Below, piece by piece: positions 42,372 to 50,489 of a DNA stretch of 64,000 bases (positions within the stretch are counted from its first letter, which is position 1; each line of letters opens with the position of its first letter). Source of the DNA: Cellulomonas dongxiuzhuiae (GTDB lineage: Bacteria > Actinomycetota > Actinomycetes > Actinomycetales > Cellulomonadaceae); assembly GCF_018623035.1 (NCBI RefSeq), contig NZ_CP076023.1, positions 3,286,001 to 3,350,000 on the forward strand, read 5' to 3'. The position numbers and the translations under genes are program-made. The notes under the pieces are model-generated. The model was not told the origin of the DNA and ran no database searches. It saw only the letters and a program-made list of their open reading frames with translations.

Positions 42372-44066
42372 GTGCCCGCCTCCGTCCTGCTCACCCGTGA
42401 CACGCGCGCACGCACCGTCACCCTGACGTCGCTCGACGCCGCCGCCGCACGGCAGGACGTGCGCGTCGTCGACGACGACGCGCTCGCGGACGCGGTCGCG
42501 CAGCTCGAGGCCGCCGACCACCCGCGCTGGGTCTGGGACGACACGCGCCGCTGGTACCCCTCCCTGCTCGCCGCGGGCGTGCGCGTCGAGCGCTGCCACG
42601 ACCTGCGGCTGTGCCAGACGATCCTGCGGCACGCGGCGTCCGCCGCCGGGTCACGCCTGCAGTCGGCTCCCGCGGGCCCCCTCGACGCCCCGCCGCCGGA
42701 CGTCCCGGTGGTGCGCGAGCCCGACCTGTTCGACGCGCTGCGCGACACCTCGCCCTCGTCCGACCGGGCCGACCCCGGCGACGCGACGCCCGACGACCTG
42801 CTCGCCGCGCTGCGCGACCAGCTCGACGCCGTCGCCGGGTCGACGCAGCCCGGACGGCTGCGGCTGCTGCTCGCGGCCGAGTCCGGCGGCGCGCTGCTCG
42901 CTGCCGAGATGCAGCACGACGGCCTGCCCTGGGACCCCGTGCGGCACGACGAGCTGATCACCGCGCTCGTCGGGCCGCGACCGGTGGGCGGCGGGCGGCC
43001 GCGCCGCCTCGAGGAGCTCGTCGGCACGATCCGCGACCTGCTGAGCGACCCCCGCCTCAACCCCGACTCCCAGCCGCACCTGCTCGCCGCGCTGCGGCGC
43101 CAGGGCTTCTCGCTCGGGTCCACGAGCAAGTGGGAGATCCGTGAGCTCGACCACCCCGTGGTCGAGCCGCTGCTGGAGTACAAGCGGCTGTCCCGGCTGC
43201 TGAGCGCGAACGGCTGGGCGTGGCTCGACACGTGGGTGCACGACGGACGGTTCCGTCCCACGTACGTGGTCGGCGGCGTCGTCACGGGACGCTGGGCGAC
43301 CGACGGCGGCGGCGCGCTGCAGCTCCCCGCCTCCCTGCGCGGCGCCGCGCGCGCCGACCCGGGCTGGCGGCTCGTGGTCGCCGACGCCGCCCAGCTCGAG
43401 CCGCGGGTCCTGGCCGCGATCTCCGGGGACCGCGCGATGGCGGAGGCCGCGCGCGGGTCCGACCTCTACCAGCGGATCGCCGACGCCGGCACGGTCCCCA
43501 CCCGCAAGGACGCCAAGTACGCGCTGCTCGGTGCGATCTACGGCGCGACCACGGGCACCGCGGGCATGCTCATGCCCCGGCTGACCCGCGCGTACCCGCA
43601 GGCGGTCGCGCTCGTGGAGGCGGCGGCGCGCGCGGGCGAGCGCGGCGAGCCGGTCTCGACCTGGCTGGGCCGCACGTCACCGCCCGGGAGCGCGGCGTTC
43701 CTCGACCGCCTCGGCGCCGCGGGGGCGGAGGGCGCCGACCCCGACGACGTACGCGACGCCCGCCGGCGCGCGCGCGACCGCGGCCGGTTCACCCGCAACT
43801 TCGTCGTCCAGGGCACGGCGGCCGAGTGGGCGCTGTGCTGGCTCGCGTCCCTGCGGCGCCGGCTGCGCGGCATCGGCGACGGCCGCGCGCACCTGGTGTT
43901 CTTCCTGCACGACGAGGTCGTCGTGCACTCCCCTGCGGCCGACGCGGACGAGGTCGCGCGCGCCGTGCGGGACGCCGCCGACGAGGCGGGCCGGCTGCTG
44001 TTCGGGTCGGCGCCCGTGGAGTTCGCGCTCGACCTGGCGGTCGTGGACTCGTACGCGGACGCGTGA
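42372..44066 (+). CDS. PolA-like bifunctional 3'-5' exonuclease/DNA polymerase
   Basis: A 564-residue protein related to the exonuclease-plus-polymerase part of DNA polymerase I, as found in many actinobacteria as a second, shorter PolA-like gene. The N-terminal 200 residues correspond to a reduced exonuclease-like domain with no clear DEDD set. The polymerase palm has motif A VVADAAQLEPRVL (Asp338, with Glu343 and Arg345), motif B KDAKYALLGAIYGATTG, and motif C HDEV (His513, Asp514, Glu515). Both catalytic Asp residues are present, so polymerase activity is plausible. No 5' nuclease domain. The GTG start is 33 bp after the VOC gene. A role in repair is inferred. Confidence 0.85.
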   Translation: MPASVLLTRDTRARTVTLTSLDAAAARQDVRVVDDDALADAVAQLEAADHPRWVWDDTRRWYPSLLAAGVRVERCHDLRLCQTILRHAASAAGSRLQSAPAGPLDAPPPDVPVVREPDLFDALRDTSPSSDRADPGDATPDDLLAALRDQLDAVAGSTQPGRLRLLLAAESGGALLAAEMQHDGLPWDPVRHDELITALVGPRPVGGGRPRRLEELVGTIRDLLSDPRLNPDSQPHLLAALRRQGFSLGSTSKWEIRELDHPVVEPLLEYKRLSRLLSANGWAWLDTWVHDGRFRPTYVVGGVVTGRWATDGGGALQLPASLRGAARADPGWRLVVADAAQLEPRVLAAISGDRAMAEAARGSDLYQRIADAGTVPTRKDAKYALLGAIYGATTGTAGMLMPRLTRAYPQAVALVEAAARAGERGEPVSTWLGRTSPPGSAAFLDRLGAAGAEGADPDDVRDARRRARDRGRFTRNFVVQGTAAEWALCWLASLRRRLRGIGDGRAHLVFFLHDEVVVHSPAADADEVARAVRDAADEAGRLLFGSAPVEFALDLAVVDSYADA

Positions 44067-44198
44067 GGCGCGCGCCTCGCCCGTGCCCAGCGGGTGGTGC
44101 CGCGGGGACCCACCTCCGATGCCCGCACACCCTCGACCTCGCGGACGCACCGTGCTGCTCGCCGCCGACGCCCCGGCGGCGGCCGGGCGCGCGACCGG

Positions 44199-44816
44199 TC
44201 AGGCCAGCGTGCCGGGCGACCGGTAGGTGAACTCGCGGTCCGCGTCGGTGATGGGCCGCAGGACGCGTGCCGGCACGCCGCCGACGACGACGCCGGGCGG
44301 CACGTCCTTCGTCACGACGCTGCCGGCCCCGACGATCGAGCCGGCGCCGACCCGCACACCGGGCAGCAGCACCACGTGCGCACCGATCCACACGTCGTCC
44401 TCGACGGTCACGGGCGCCGAGAACTGGGACATGCCGGAGCGCAGCTCGGGGTGCACGGGGTGCCCCGTGACGCTGATCGTGACGTTGGGGGCGATCATCA
44501 CGCGCGACCCGATGGTGACCTCGACGTCGTCGACCAGCGTGAACCCCACGTTGACGAACACGTCGTCACCGAACGAGACGTTGTAGCCGTACGACACCTG
44601 CAGCGGCGCCTCGATCCACACGCGCTCGCCCATGGCACCGAACAGCTCGCGCAGGATCGCCTGGCGCCCCGGGACGTCCGTCGGGTTCATCAGGTTGAAG
44701 CGCCACGTGAGCTCCTTGGCGCGCTGACGCTCCGCGACGAGCGCCTCCAGGCCGGGGCCCTCGTCGTCGTACAGCTCCTGCGCCCGCATCCTGCGGCGGA
44801 CCTCGCGCTCGTCCAT
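44199..44816 (-). CDS. maa: maltose/galactoside O-acetyltransferase-like hexapeptide enzyme
   Basis: A 205-residue left-handed beta-helix acetyltransferase of the Maa/LacA/NodL type. The N-terminal helix block [20 protein letters not shown], then RFNLMNPTD and LREL, match the family. The parallel helix follows with [32 protein letters not shown] (the catalytic His lies in the GHP segment) and [21 protein letters not shown]. It would acetylate the C6 hydroxyl of sugars using acetyl-CoA, perhaps to prevent overload by imported sugars. The ATG at 44816 follows GAGGGGACGC and rules out much longer readings. Confidence 0.9.
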   Translation of the reverse strand: MDEREVRRRMRAQELYDDEGPGLEALVAERQRAKELTWRFNLMNPTDVPGRQAILRELFGAMGERVWIEAPLQVSYGYNVSFGDDVFVNVGFTLVDDVEVTIGSRVMIAPNVTISVTGHPVHPELRSGMSQFSAPVTVEDDVWIGAHVVLLPGVRVGAGSIVGAGSVVTKDVPPGVVVGGVPARVLRPITDADREFTYRSPGTLA

Positions 44817-44921
44817 GCGTCCCCTCGTCTCGTCCGGCCGGCGGCCGGTCCGGGCCACCCTACGGTCGGGCACGGCAGCGCGCCGGGACGTGCGTCCCGC
44901 TCGCGGCCCTAGGGTGGCGGC

Positions 44922-46091
44922 GTGAGCAGCCACGAGCCCGCCCCGCCCGCCACCGCCGTGGACGTCGTCCCCGCGCAGTGGGTCCCCGACCGGCGCCGGA
45001 CCCCCGCACGCGACGTCCTGGCGATCGTCGCCGCCGCCCTCATCGCGGTGGCGGCGCTCGGCGCGGTCGCGCTGGTGCTCGTGCAGGTCGGCGTCGGCGC
45101 GGGCGTCGTCGGCACCCTGCTGGCCGTCGTGCCGCTGACCGCGGTGCTGCTGGGCGTGCGCTGGCTCGACCGCTGGGAGCCCGAGCCGCGCGGCGCCCTG
45201 CTCTTCGGGCTCCTGTGGGGCGCGGGCGTCGCGGTCCTGGTCTCCCTCGTCGCCAACGAGCTGACGATGCTCGCGGTCGCGCAGGTGACCGGGGACCTCG
45301 ACGCGGGGGTGCTCGCCGCCATGCTGGTGTCGGCCCCCGTCGTCGAGGAGCTCGCCAAGGCCGCGGGCGTGCTCGCGCTGTTCCTCGCCCGGCGCCGCTA
45401 CTTCGACGGCGTCGTCGACGGGATCGTCTACGCGGGGGTCGTCGCGGCGGGCTTCGCGTTCACCGAGAACATCCTGTACTTCGGCCAGGCGGGCCCCACG
45501 CTGGCCGAGACGTTCGTGCTCCGCGGGCTCGCGACGCCGTTCGCGCACCTGCTGTTCACGGCGTGCACCGGCGCCGCCCTGGGGCTGGCCGCCCGGTCCC
45601 GCCACCGGCACGCCGCCTGGTGGCTGCTGCCGCTGGGGCTCCTCATCGCCATGGCGGGGCACGCGGCGTGGAACGCGACCAGCGTGTTCGCGGGCGACGC
45701 CTACCTCGCGGTGTTCGCGGTCGTGCAGGTGCCCCTCTTCGCGGGCGTCGTCGGCCTGGCGTTCTGGCTGCGCCGCCAGGAGTGCGCGGTGATCCGCCAC
45801 CGCCTGTCGGAGTACGCCGGCGCCGGCTGGTTCGCCCCGCACGAGATCGACATGCTGACGTCGCTGCGACGCCGCACGACGGCGGTCGGGTGGGCGACGC
45901 GCGCCGGCGGCAAGGACGCGGGCGCGGCGATGCGCCGGTTCCAGCGTGACGCGACGACCCTCGCGTTCCGCCGGCAGCTCGCCGCGACGGGCCGCACGGA
46001 CCTGCGGCAGCACGCCGTGTCCGAGCGCGACCTCCTCGTCGCCGTCACCGCGGACCGCCACCTGGTCCTGGCGGCGGCCGCCGGGCGCTGA
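44922..46091 (+). CDS. PrsW-family intramembrane metalloprotease
   Basis: A 389-residue membrane protein with about eight hydrophobic helices. The glutamates and histidines of the PrsW/CPBP-like active site are present: EELAK (Glu142-Glu143), AFTEN (Glu182), HLLF (His209) and [16 protein letters not shown] between helices 2 and 3 is typical of actinobacterial PrsW proteins. The C-terminal 120 residues are cytoplasmic, Arg-rich and helical. In Bacillus, PrsW cleaves an anti-sigma factor; no anti-sigma gene is nearby, so the substrate is unknown. The GTG start lies 105 bp from the divergent acetyltransferase. Confidence 0.87.
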   Translation: MSSHEPAPPATAVDVVPAQWVPDRRRTPARDVLAIVAAALIAVAALGAVALVLVQVGVGAGVVGTLLAVVPLTAVLLGVRWLDRWEPEPRGALLFGLLWGAGVAVLVSLVANELTMLAVAQVTGDLDAGVLAAMLVSAPVVEELAKAAGVLALFLARRRYFDGVVDGIVYAGVVAAGFAFTENILYFGQAGPTLAETFVLRGLATPFAHLLFTACTGAALGLAARSRHRHAAWWLLPLGLLIAMAGHAAWNATSVFAGDAYLAVFAVVQVPLFAGVVGLAFWLRRQECAVIRHRLSEYAGAGWFAPHEIDMLTSLRRRTTAVGWATRAGGKDAGAAMRRFQRDATTLAFRRQLAATGRTDLRQHAVSERDLLVAVTADRHLVLAAAAGR

Positions 46092-46101
46092 CGACGGCGG
46101 C

Positions 46102-46842
46102 TCAGCCCAGGTCCCACGTCTCCAGGCGGCCGCACATGCCGTACCGGCGAGGCGCGGGGACCGACTCGAGGCGCTCCGCACGCCCGGCCCGCAGGTGCGG
46201 GGCGGACCCGCGCATGAGGCCCTCGAGCACGCCGGCGGTGGCGTCGGTCTCGGCGAACGCCGTCCGCCCCCACAGGTCCTGCCAGCGTGGGACCGACGGC
46301 CGCACGAGCCGGACGGCGGCCTCGTGGAACGGCTGCAGCGCGGCGCGCGCGCCGGCCCGCTCGACCGCCTCCCGCAGCTGGTTGTAGCCCACGAGCGCGA
46401 GGTCGCGGCGCGCGCGGACGGCGGCGGCGACCTGCTCGTCTGTGACGTCGGCGTGCGCCCCGCCGACGGGCAGCGAGGCGACGTCCCGGTACGTCGCGAC
46501 ATCCGTCAACGCCGCCGGAGGGAACGTCATGACGGCGTCGCCCGCCTCGAGCAGGCCGGCGTTCGCCATGACGACGAGGACCTCCAGGTCGCCGTCGTTC
46601 ACCACGCGGTGGACGACGCCGGGGTCGATCGTGACGACCACACCCGGGCGCAGCGCGTGCTCGGCGACACCCTCGGGGCCGAGCGTGTGGACCGCGCCCG
46701 TGCCGGACAGCACGACGTACGCCTCGCTCGAGGCGATGTGGACGTGCGGCGTCCCGCTCCCGGCACGTCCGACGCCGTCGGGTGCCGGCCAGTCGTAGAC
46801 CCGCAACCGGCTGACGGACACTCCCCCGGGCAGGCTGGTCAT
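46102..46842 (-). CDS. cupin-domain protein
   Basis: A 246-residue protein. The N-terminal half is a cupin: [20 protein letters not shown] carries the first motif (His, His, Glu) and [20 protein letters not shown] the second, so a metal site is likely. The C-terminal half is helical ([22 protein letters not shown]) and ends with [14 protein letters not shown] do not know its substrate; such proteins may be isomerases, dioxygenases or regulators. It is convergent with the PrsW gene, whose stop is only 10 bp away, and starts 57 bp downstream of the TetR gene's end on the same strand. Confidence 0.83.
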   Translation of the reverse strand: MTSLPGGVSVSRLRVYDWPAPDGVGRAGSGTPHVHIASSEAYVVLSGTGAVHTLGPEGVAEHALRPGVVVTIDPGVVHRVVNDGDLEVLVVMANAGLLEAGDAVMTFPPAALTDVATYRDVASLPVGGAHADVTDEQVAAAVRARRDLALVGYNQLREAVERAGARAALQPFHEAAVRLVRPSVPRWQDLWGRTAFAETDATAGVLEGLMRGSAPHLRAGRAERLESVPAPRRYGMCGRLETWDLG

Positions 46843-46898
46843 GCGTCCAGCATGCCTGAGGGTCCCGGCGTCCCGCGGCACCCTCCCCGGGACGTCGC

Positions 46899-47573
46899 TC
46901 AGAGGGGGACCGTGAGCCGGTCGGCGACCGTGGGCAGCCACGTCGCCGCCTCCGCACGGGCGCGGGCCGCGGGCTGCGGGTCGCCCGAGAGGTCCGCTGC
47001 GTTCAGGTCGGCCAGGTAGCCCGCGGCGAGCACGCGCAGGACCTGCCGCGCGGGCAGGACGAGCCGGCGGCCGAGCGTGGGCATGAGGCGCTCGATCTCG
47101 TCCGCGACCTCGTCGGTCATCTCCCGGTCCAGGTCGTGGTGGTGGCGCGCGATCTCGGGCTGCCGCATCGCGAGCAGCGTGAGCTCGGCGCTGATGACGC
47201 GCCAGCGGCGGTCGTCGGAGATGCGCTCGAGCAGGATCTCGAGGAACCGGGCCATCGCGTCCACGTCGATGCCGGCGCCCTGCGCGCACTCGCCCTGCGC
47301 GACCGCGAGGGCGCTGCGCAGCTCGTGCAGGCGGCGCTGGTGCTCACGCGCGGCCAGCGCGAGGAGCAGGGCGTACTTGTTGTCGAAGTTCGAGTAGAAC
47401 GCGCCGCGGGTGAAGCCGGCGCGCTCGCAGACGGCCTCGATCGACGTCGCGTCGACGCCCTCGTCGGCGAACAGGTCGAACGCGGCGTCGAGCAGGCGCT
47501 CGCGGGTGTGCCGGCGGCGGCGCGAGACGGTGGCGTCGGCGGCGCCGTCCACCGCGGTGCTGGTCTCGCTCAT
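46899..47573 (-). CDS. TetR-family regulator of the MMPL/YhgE operon
   Basis: A 224-residue TetR protein. The helix-turn-helix is at about residues 20-65: TRERLLDAAFDLFADEGVDA and VCERAGFTRGAFYSNFDNKY. The C-terminal ligand domain is helical and typical. I used the ATG at 47573 (MSETST) after a GGAAGGG-rich stretch; the frame is open to 47642 but would run into its own operators. It is divergent from the MMPL gene, with two inverted repeats in the gap. It most likely represses the MMPL-YhgE operon and itself, as is common for such transport pairs. Confidence 0.92.
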   Translation of the reverse strand: MSETSTAVDGAADATVSRRRRHTRERLLDAAFDLFADEGVDATSIEAVCERAGFTRGAFYSNFDNKYALLLALAAREHQRRLHELRSALAVAQGECAQGAGIDVDAMARFLEILLERISDDRRWRVISAELTLLAMRQPEIARHHHDLDREMTDEVADEIERLMPTLGRRLVLPARQVLRVLAAGYLADLNAADLSGDPQPAARARAEAATWLPTVADRLTVPL

Positions 47574-47621
47574 GCCGCCCACCCTTCCGTCGTCGCCCCA
47601 GCAGGAGCGTACCGCCGCTAC

Positions 47622-47656
47622 CGATACAGGTCTGTATCGCATACAGTCACGTATCG
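47622..47656. promoter_or_regulatory. Tandem TetR operators
   Basis: CGATACAG-GT-CTGTATCG (47622-47639) is a perfect 8-bp inverted repeat with a 2-base spacer. A degenerate second copy (47639-47656) matches 12 of 18 positions and shares one base with the first. The 17-bp offset suits two TetR dimers side by side. They lie 48 bp upstream of the TetR start and 66 bp upstream of the MMPL start. Confidence 0.8.
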
Positions 47657-47721
47657 ATGCTGCGCCCGCGCGCGGCCGTCGGACGTCGCCGTCCTCCCCT
47701 CCACCGCCCTCGGGAGCACCT

Positions 47722-50469
47722 GTGTCCTCTGCGCTCTACCGCCTCGGCCGGGCCGCGTTCGCGCGCCGGCGCGCCGTCATCGGCGCCTGGTTGGCGCTCC
47801 TGGTCCTCGTCGGCGCCGGTGCGCTCCTGCTGGGCGGCAAGCTCGACAACTCCGTCACGATCCCGGGCACCGAGTCGCAGGCCGCGCTCGACCGGCTCGC
47901 GGCGACGTTCCCGCAGGCCGCCGGCACCACGGCGCAGGTGCTGGTCACCGGCGAGGACGGTGCGCAGGTCGACGACCCGGCGGTCGTCGCGGCCGTCGAG
48001 GACTCGATCGCGGCGTTCGGCGACGTCGAGGGCGTCACCTCGGCCGTCTCGCCCTTCGACACCGAGACCCCCGGGGCGTCGGCCGTCAGCGAGGACGGCG
48101 AGGCCGCGCTCGTCACCCTCTCGCTCGAGGGCGAGGGCGTGGCGATCGGCGCCGACGTCAAGGACGAGCTGCGCGGGCTCACCGACGACCTCGACACCGC
48201 CCTGCCCGACGGGTACGACGCGACGATCGGCGGCCAGCTCTTCTCGCAGGAGTTCCCCGGCCTGACCATCACCGAGGCGCTCGGTGTCGTCGTCGCCTTC
48301 GTCGTGCTGCTGCTCACGCTCGGCTCCTTCGCCGCCGCCGGCATGCCGCTGCTCAACGCGCTGCTGGGCGTCGGGCTGTCCACGCTGCTCGTGCTCGTGG
48401 CCGCCGCGTTCACGTCGGTCACCAGCACGACCCCGCTGCTGTCGCTCATGCTCGGGCTCGCCGTCGGCATCGACTACGCCCTGTTCATCGTGTCCCGGCA
48501 CCGCGAGCTGCTGGCCACCGGCCTGCCGGCACAGGAGGCCGCGGCCCGCGCCAACGCCACCGCCGGCTCCGCGGTGATCTTCGCGGGTCTGACGGTCATG
48601 ATCGCGCTGGTCGGGCTCGGGGTCGCCGGCATCCCCTTCCTCACGGTCATGGGCGTCGCCGGCGCGGTCGCCGTCGGCGTCGCCGTCCTGGTGTCCATCA
48701 CCCTCGTCCCCGCGATGCTCGGGGTCGCCGGCGAGCGCCTGCGCCCGCGCCCGTCGCGCCGCGCCCGTCGCGCGGCCGACGCGGCCGCGGCGGAGCCCAC
48801 CACCGCCGGACCCGCCGGTGACTCCTGGGACGTCCCGCCGCACCACAACCGCTTCTTCGCCGGCTGGGTCCGGCTCGCCACGGCGCGGCCGTGGATCACG
48901 GTCGTCGTGACGGTCGGCGCGCTGCTCGCACTGGCCCTCCCGGCCCTGGACCTGCGGCTCGCGCTCCCCGACGCCGGCGTCTCGCCCACCGACTCCTCGC
49001 AGCGCGTCACGTACGACCGGATCAGCGAGCACTTCGGCCCCGGCGCCAACGGGCCGCTGGTGGTCACCGGCAGCATCGTGACCAGCGAGGACCCGCTGCA
49101 GCTCATGCAGGACGTCGCCGACGAGCTGCGGGAGCTGCCCGGCGTCGACGACGTCCCGCTGGCCACGCCGAACGAGTCGATCGACACCGGCATCGTCCAG
49201 GTCGTGCCGACGACGGGCCCCACCGACCCCGAGACGGCCGAGCTGGTCAACGCCATCCGCGAGCTGCGCCCGCACATCCTCGACGAGTACGGATTCGACC
49301 TGTCCGTCACGGGCTTCACCGCCGTCGGCATCGACGTGTCCGCCAAGCTCGGTGCGGCCCTGCTGCCCTTCGCGGTGTTCGTCGTCGGGCTCTCGCTCGT
49401 GCTGCTGACGATGGTGTTCCGCTCCGTCGCGGTGCCGCTCAAGGCGACCGTCGGCTACCTGCTGTCCGTGGCCGCCGCGTTCGGTGTCGTCACCAGCGTC
49501 TTCGAGCACGGCGTCGGCGCCGACCTGCTGCACGTCGCCAAGCTCGGGCCGGTCATCTCGTTCATGCCCATCGTGCTCATGGGCGTGCTCTTCGGCCTCG
49601 CGATGGACTACGAGGTCTTCCTCGTGTCCCGCATCCGCGAGGACTACGTGCACTCCGGCGACGCCCGTGCGTCCATCCGCACCGGCTTCGTCGGGTCGGC
49701 CAAGGTCGTCACCGCGGCGGCGATCATCATGGTCGCGGTGTTCTTCGCGTTCGTCCCCGAGGGGGACATCAACATCAAACCCATCGCGCTCGGCCTGGCC
49801 GTGGGGGTCGCGGTCGACGCGTTCGTCGTGCGCATGACGCTCGTGCCCGCCGTGATGCAGATCCTCGGCGACCGCGCCTGGTGGATGCCGCGCAGCCTCG
49901 ACCGCGTGCTGCCGTCGTTCGACGTGGAGGGCGAGGCGCTGCACCGCGAGCTCGGGCTCGCGACGTGGCCGGGCGACCCGGACGTCGTCGTCGCCGCACG
50001 CGACCTGCGCCTCGCGGCGGCCGACCGCACCGACGTCGTCCACCTGGCCGTGCGCCGCGGCGACGCGCTCGTCGTGCACGCCGACGAGCCCGCCCGCGTG
50101 GCGGCGCTGCTCCTGACCGTCGCCGGACGCCTCACGCCCGCCGGCGGTGACCTCAAGGTCGCCGGCCACCTCCTGCCGGTGCGCGCCGCGGCCGTGCGTC
50201 GCGCGGTCGGCTACGTCGACCTGCGGACGGAGGGCATCGACGCGCTCGACGCCGCGGTCGCCGAGCGTCCGACCGTCCTCGCGGTCGACCGCACGGACCT
50301 CGTCACCGACCCGCACGAGCGGGCCCACGCCGCCGCCGCCCTCGCGCGGGCAGCCGAGCAGGGCGCGACCCTGCTCCTCGGCGTCGTCGGCACCACGTCC
50401 GCCGACGACCTGCTCCCCGCCGGCACCCCCGTCACCACCCTCGCGCCGTCCACCGGCGTCCTCGCGTGA
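47722..50469 (+). CDS. MMPL-family transporter with C-terminal degenerate ABC-ATPase-like domain
   Basis: A 915-residue membrane protein. Two MMPL/RND repeats follow: residues 1-345 and about 375-735, each with an extracytoplasmic loop and five or six helices. Motifs include GLAVGIDYALFIVSRHRE and GVLFGLAMDYEVFLVSRIRE, the proton-relay Asp-Tyr pairs. The last 170 residues look like an ABC nucleotide-binding domain that has lost its Walker A: VVHLAVRRGDALVVHADEPA, then LLLTVAGRLTPAGGDLKVAG. A VLAVDRTDL segment stands where Walker B would be, without the catalytic Glu. The GTG start follows GGGAG. The GTGA overlap and strong ribosome site of the next gene link it to the YhgE protein. Substrate unknown, probably lipid or drug export. 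Confidence 0.87.
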   Translation: MSSALYRLGRAAFARRRAVIGAWLALLVLVGAGALLLGGKLDNSVTIPGTESQAALDRLAATFPQAAGTTAQVLVTGEDGAQVDDPAVVAAVEDSIAAFGDVEGVTSAVSPFDTETPGASAVSEDGEAALVTLSLEGEGVAIGADVKDELRGLTDDLDTALPDGYDATIGGQLFSQEFPGLTITEALGVVVAFVVLLLTLGSFAAAGMPLLNALLGVGLSTLLVLVAAAFTSVTSTTPLLSLMLGLAVGIDYALFIVSRHRELLATGLPAQEAAARANATAGSAVIFAGLTVMIALVGLGVAGIPFLTVMGVAGAVAVGVAVLVSITLVPAMLGVAGERLRPRPSRRARRAADAAAAEPTTAGPAGDSWDVPPHHNRFFAGWVRLATARPWITVVVTVGALLALALPALDLRLALPDAGVSPTDSSQRVTYDRISEHFGPGANGPLVVTGSIVTSEDPLQLMQDVADELRELPGVDDVPLATPNESIDTGIVQVVPTTGPTDPETAELVNAIRELRPHILDEYGFDLSVTGFTAVGIDVSAKLGAALLPFAVFVVGLSLVLLTMVFRSVAVPLKATVGYLLSVAAAFGVVTSVFEHGVGADLLHVAKLGPVISFMPIVLMGVLFGLAMDYEVFLVSRIREDYVHSGDARASIRTGFVGSAKVVTAAAIIMVAVFFAFVPEGDINIKPIALGLAVGVAVDAFVVRMTLVPAVMQILGDRAWWMPRSLDRVLPSFDVEGEALHRELGLATWPGDPDVVVAARDLRLAAADRTDVVHLAVRRGDALVVHADEPARVAALLLTVAGRLTPAGGDLKVAGHLLPVRAAAVRRAVGYVDLRTEGIDALDAAVAERPTVLAVDRTDLVTDPHERAHAAAALARAAEQGATLLLGVVGTTSADDLLPAGTPVTTLAPSTGVLA

Positions 50470-50489
50470 GCGCGCAGGAAGGAACCCCG

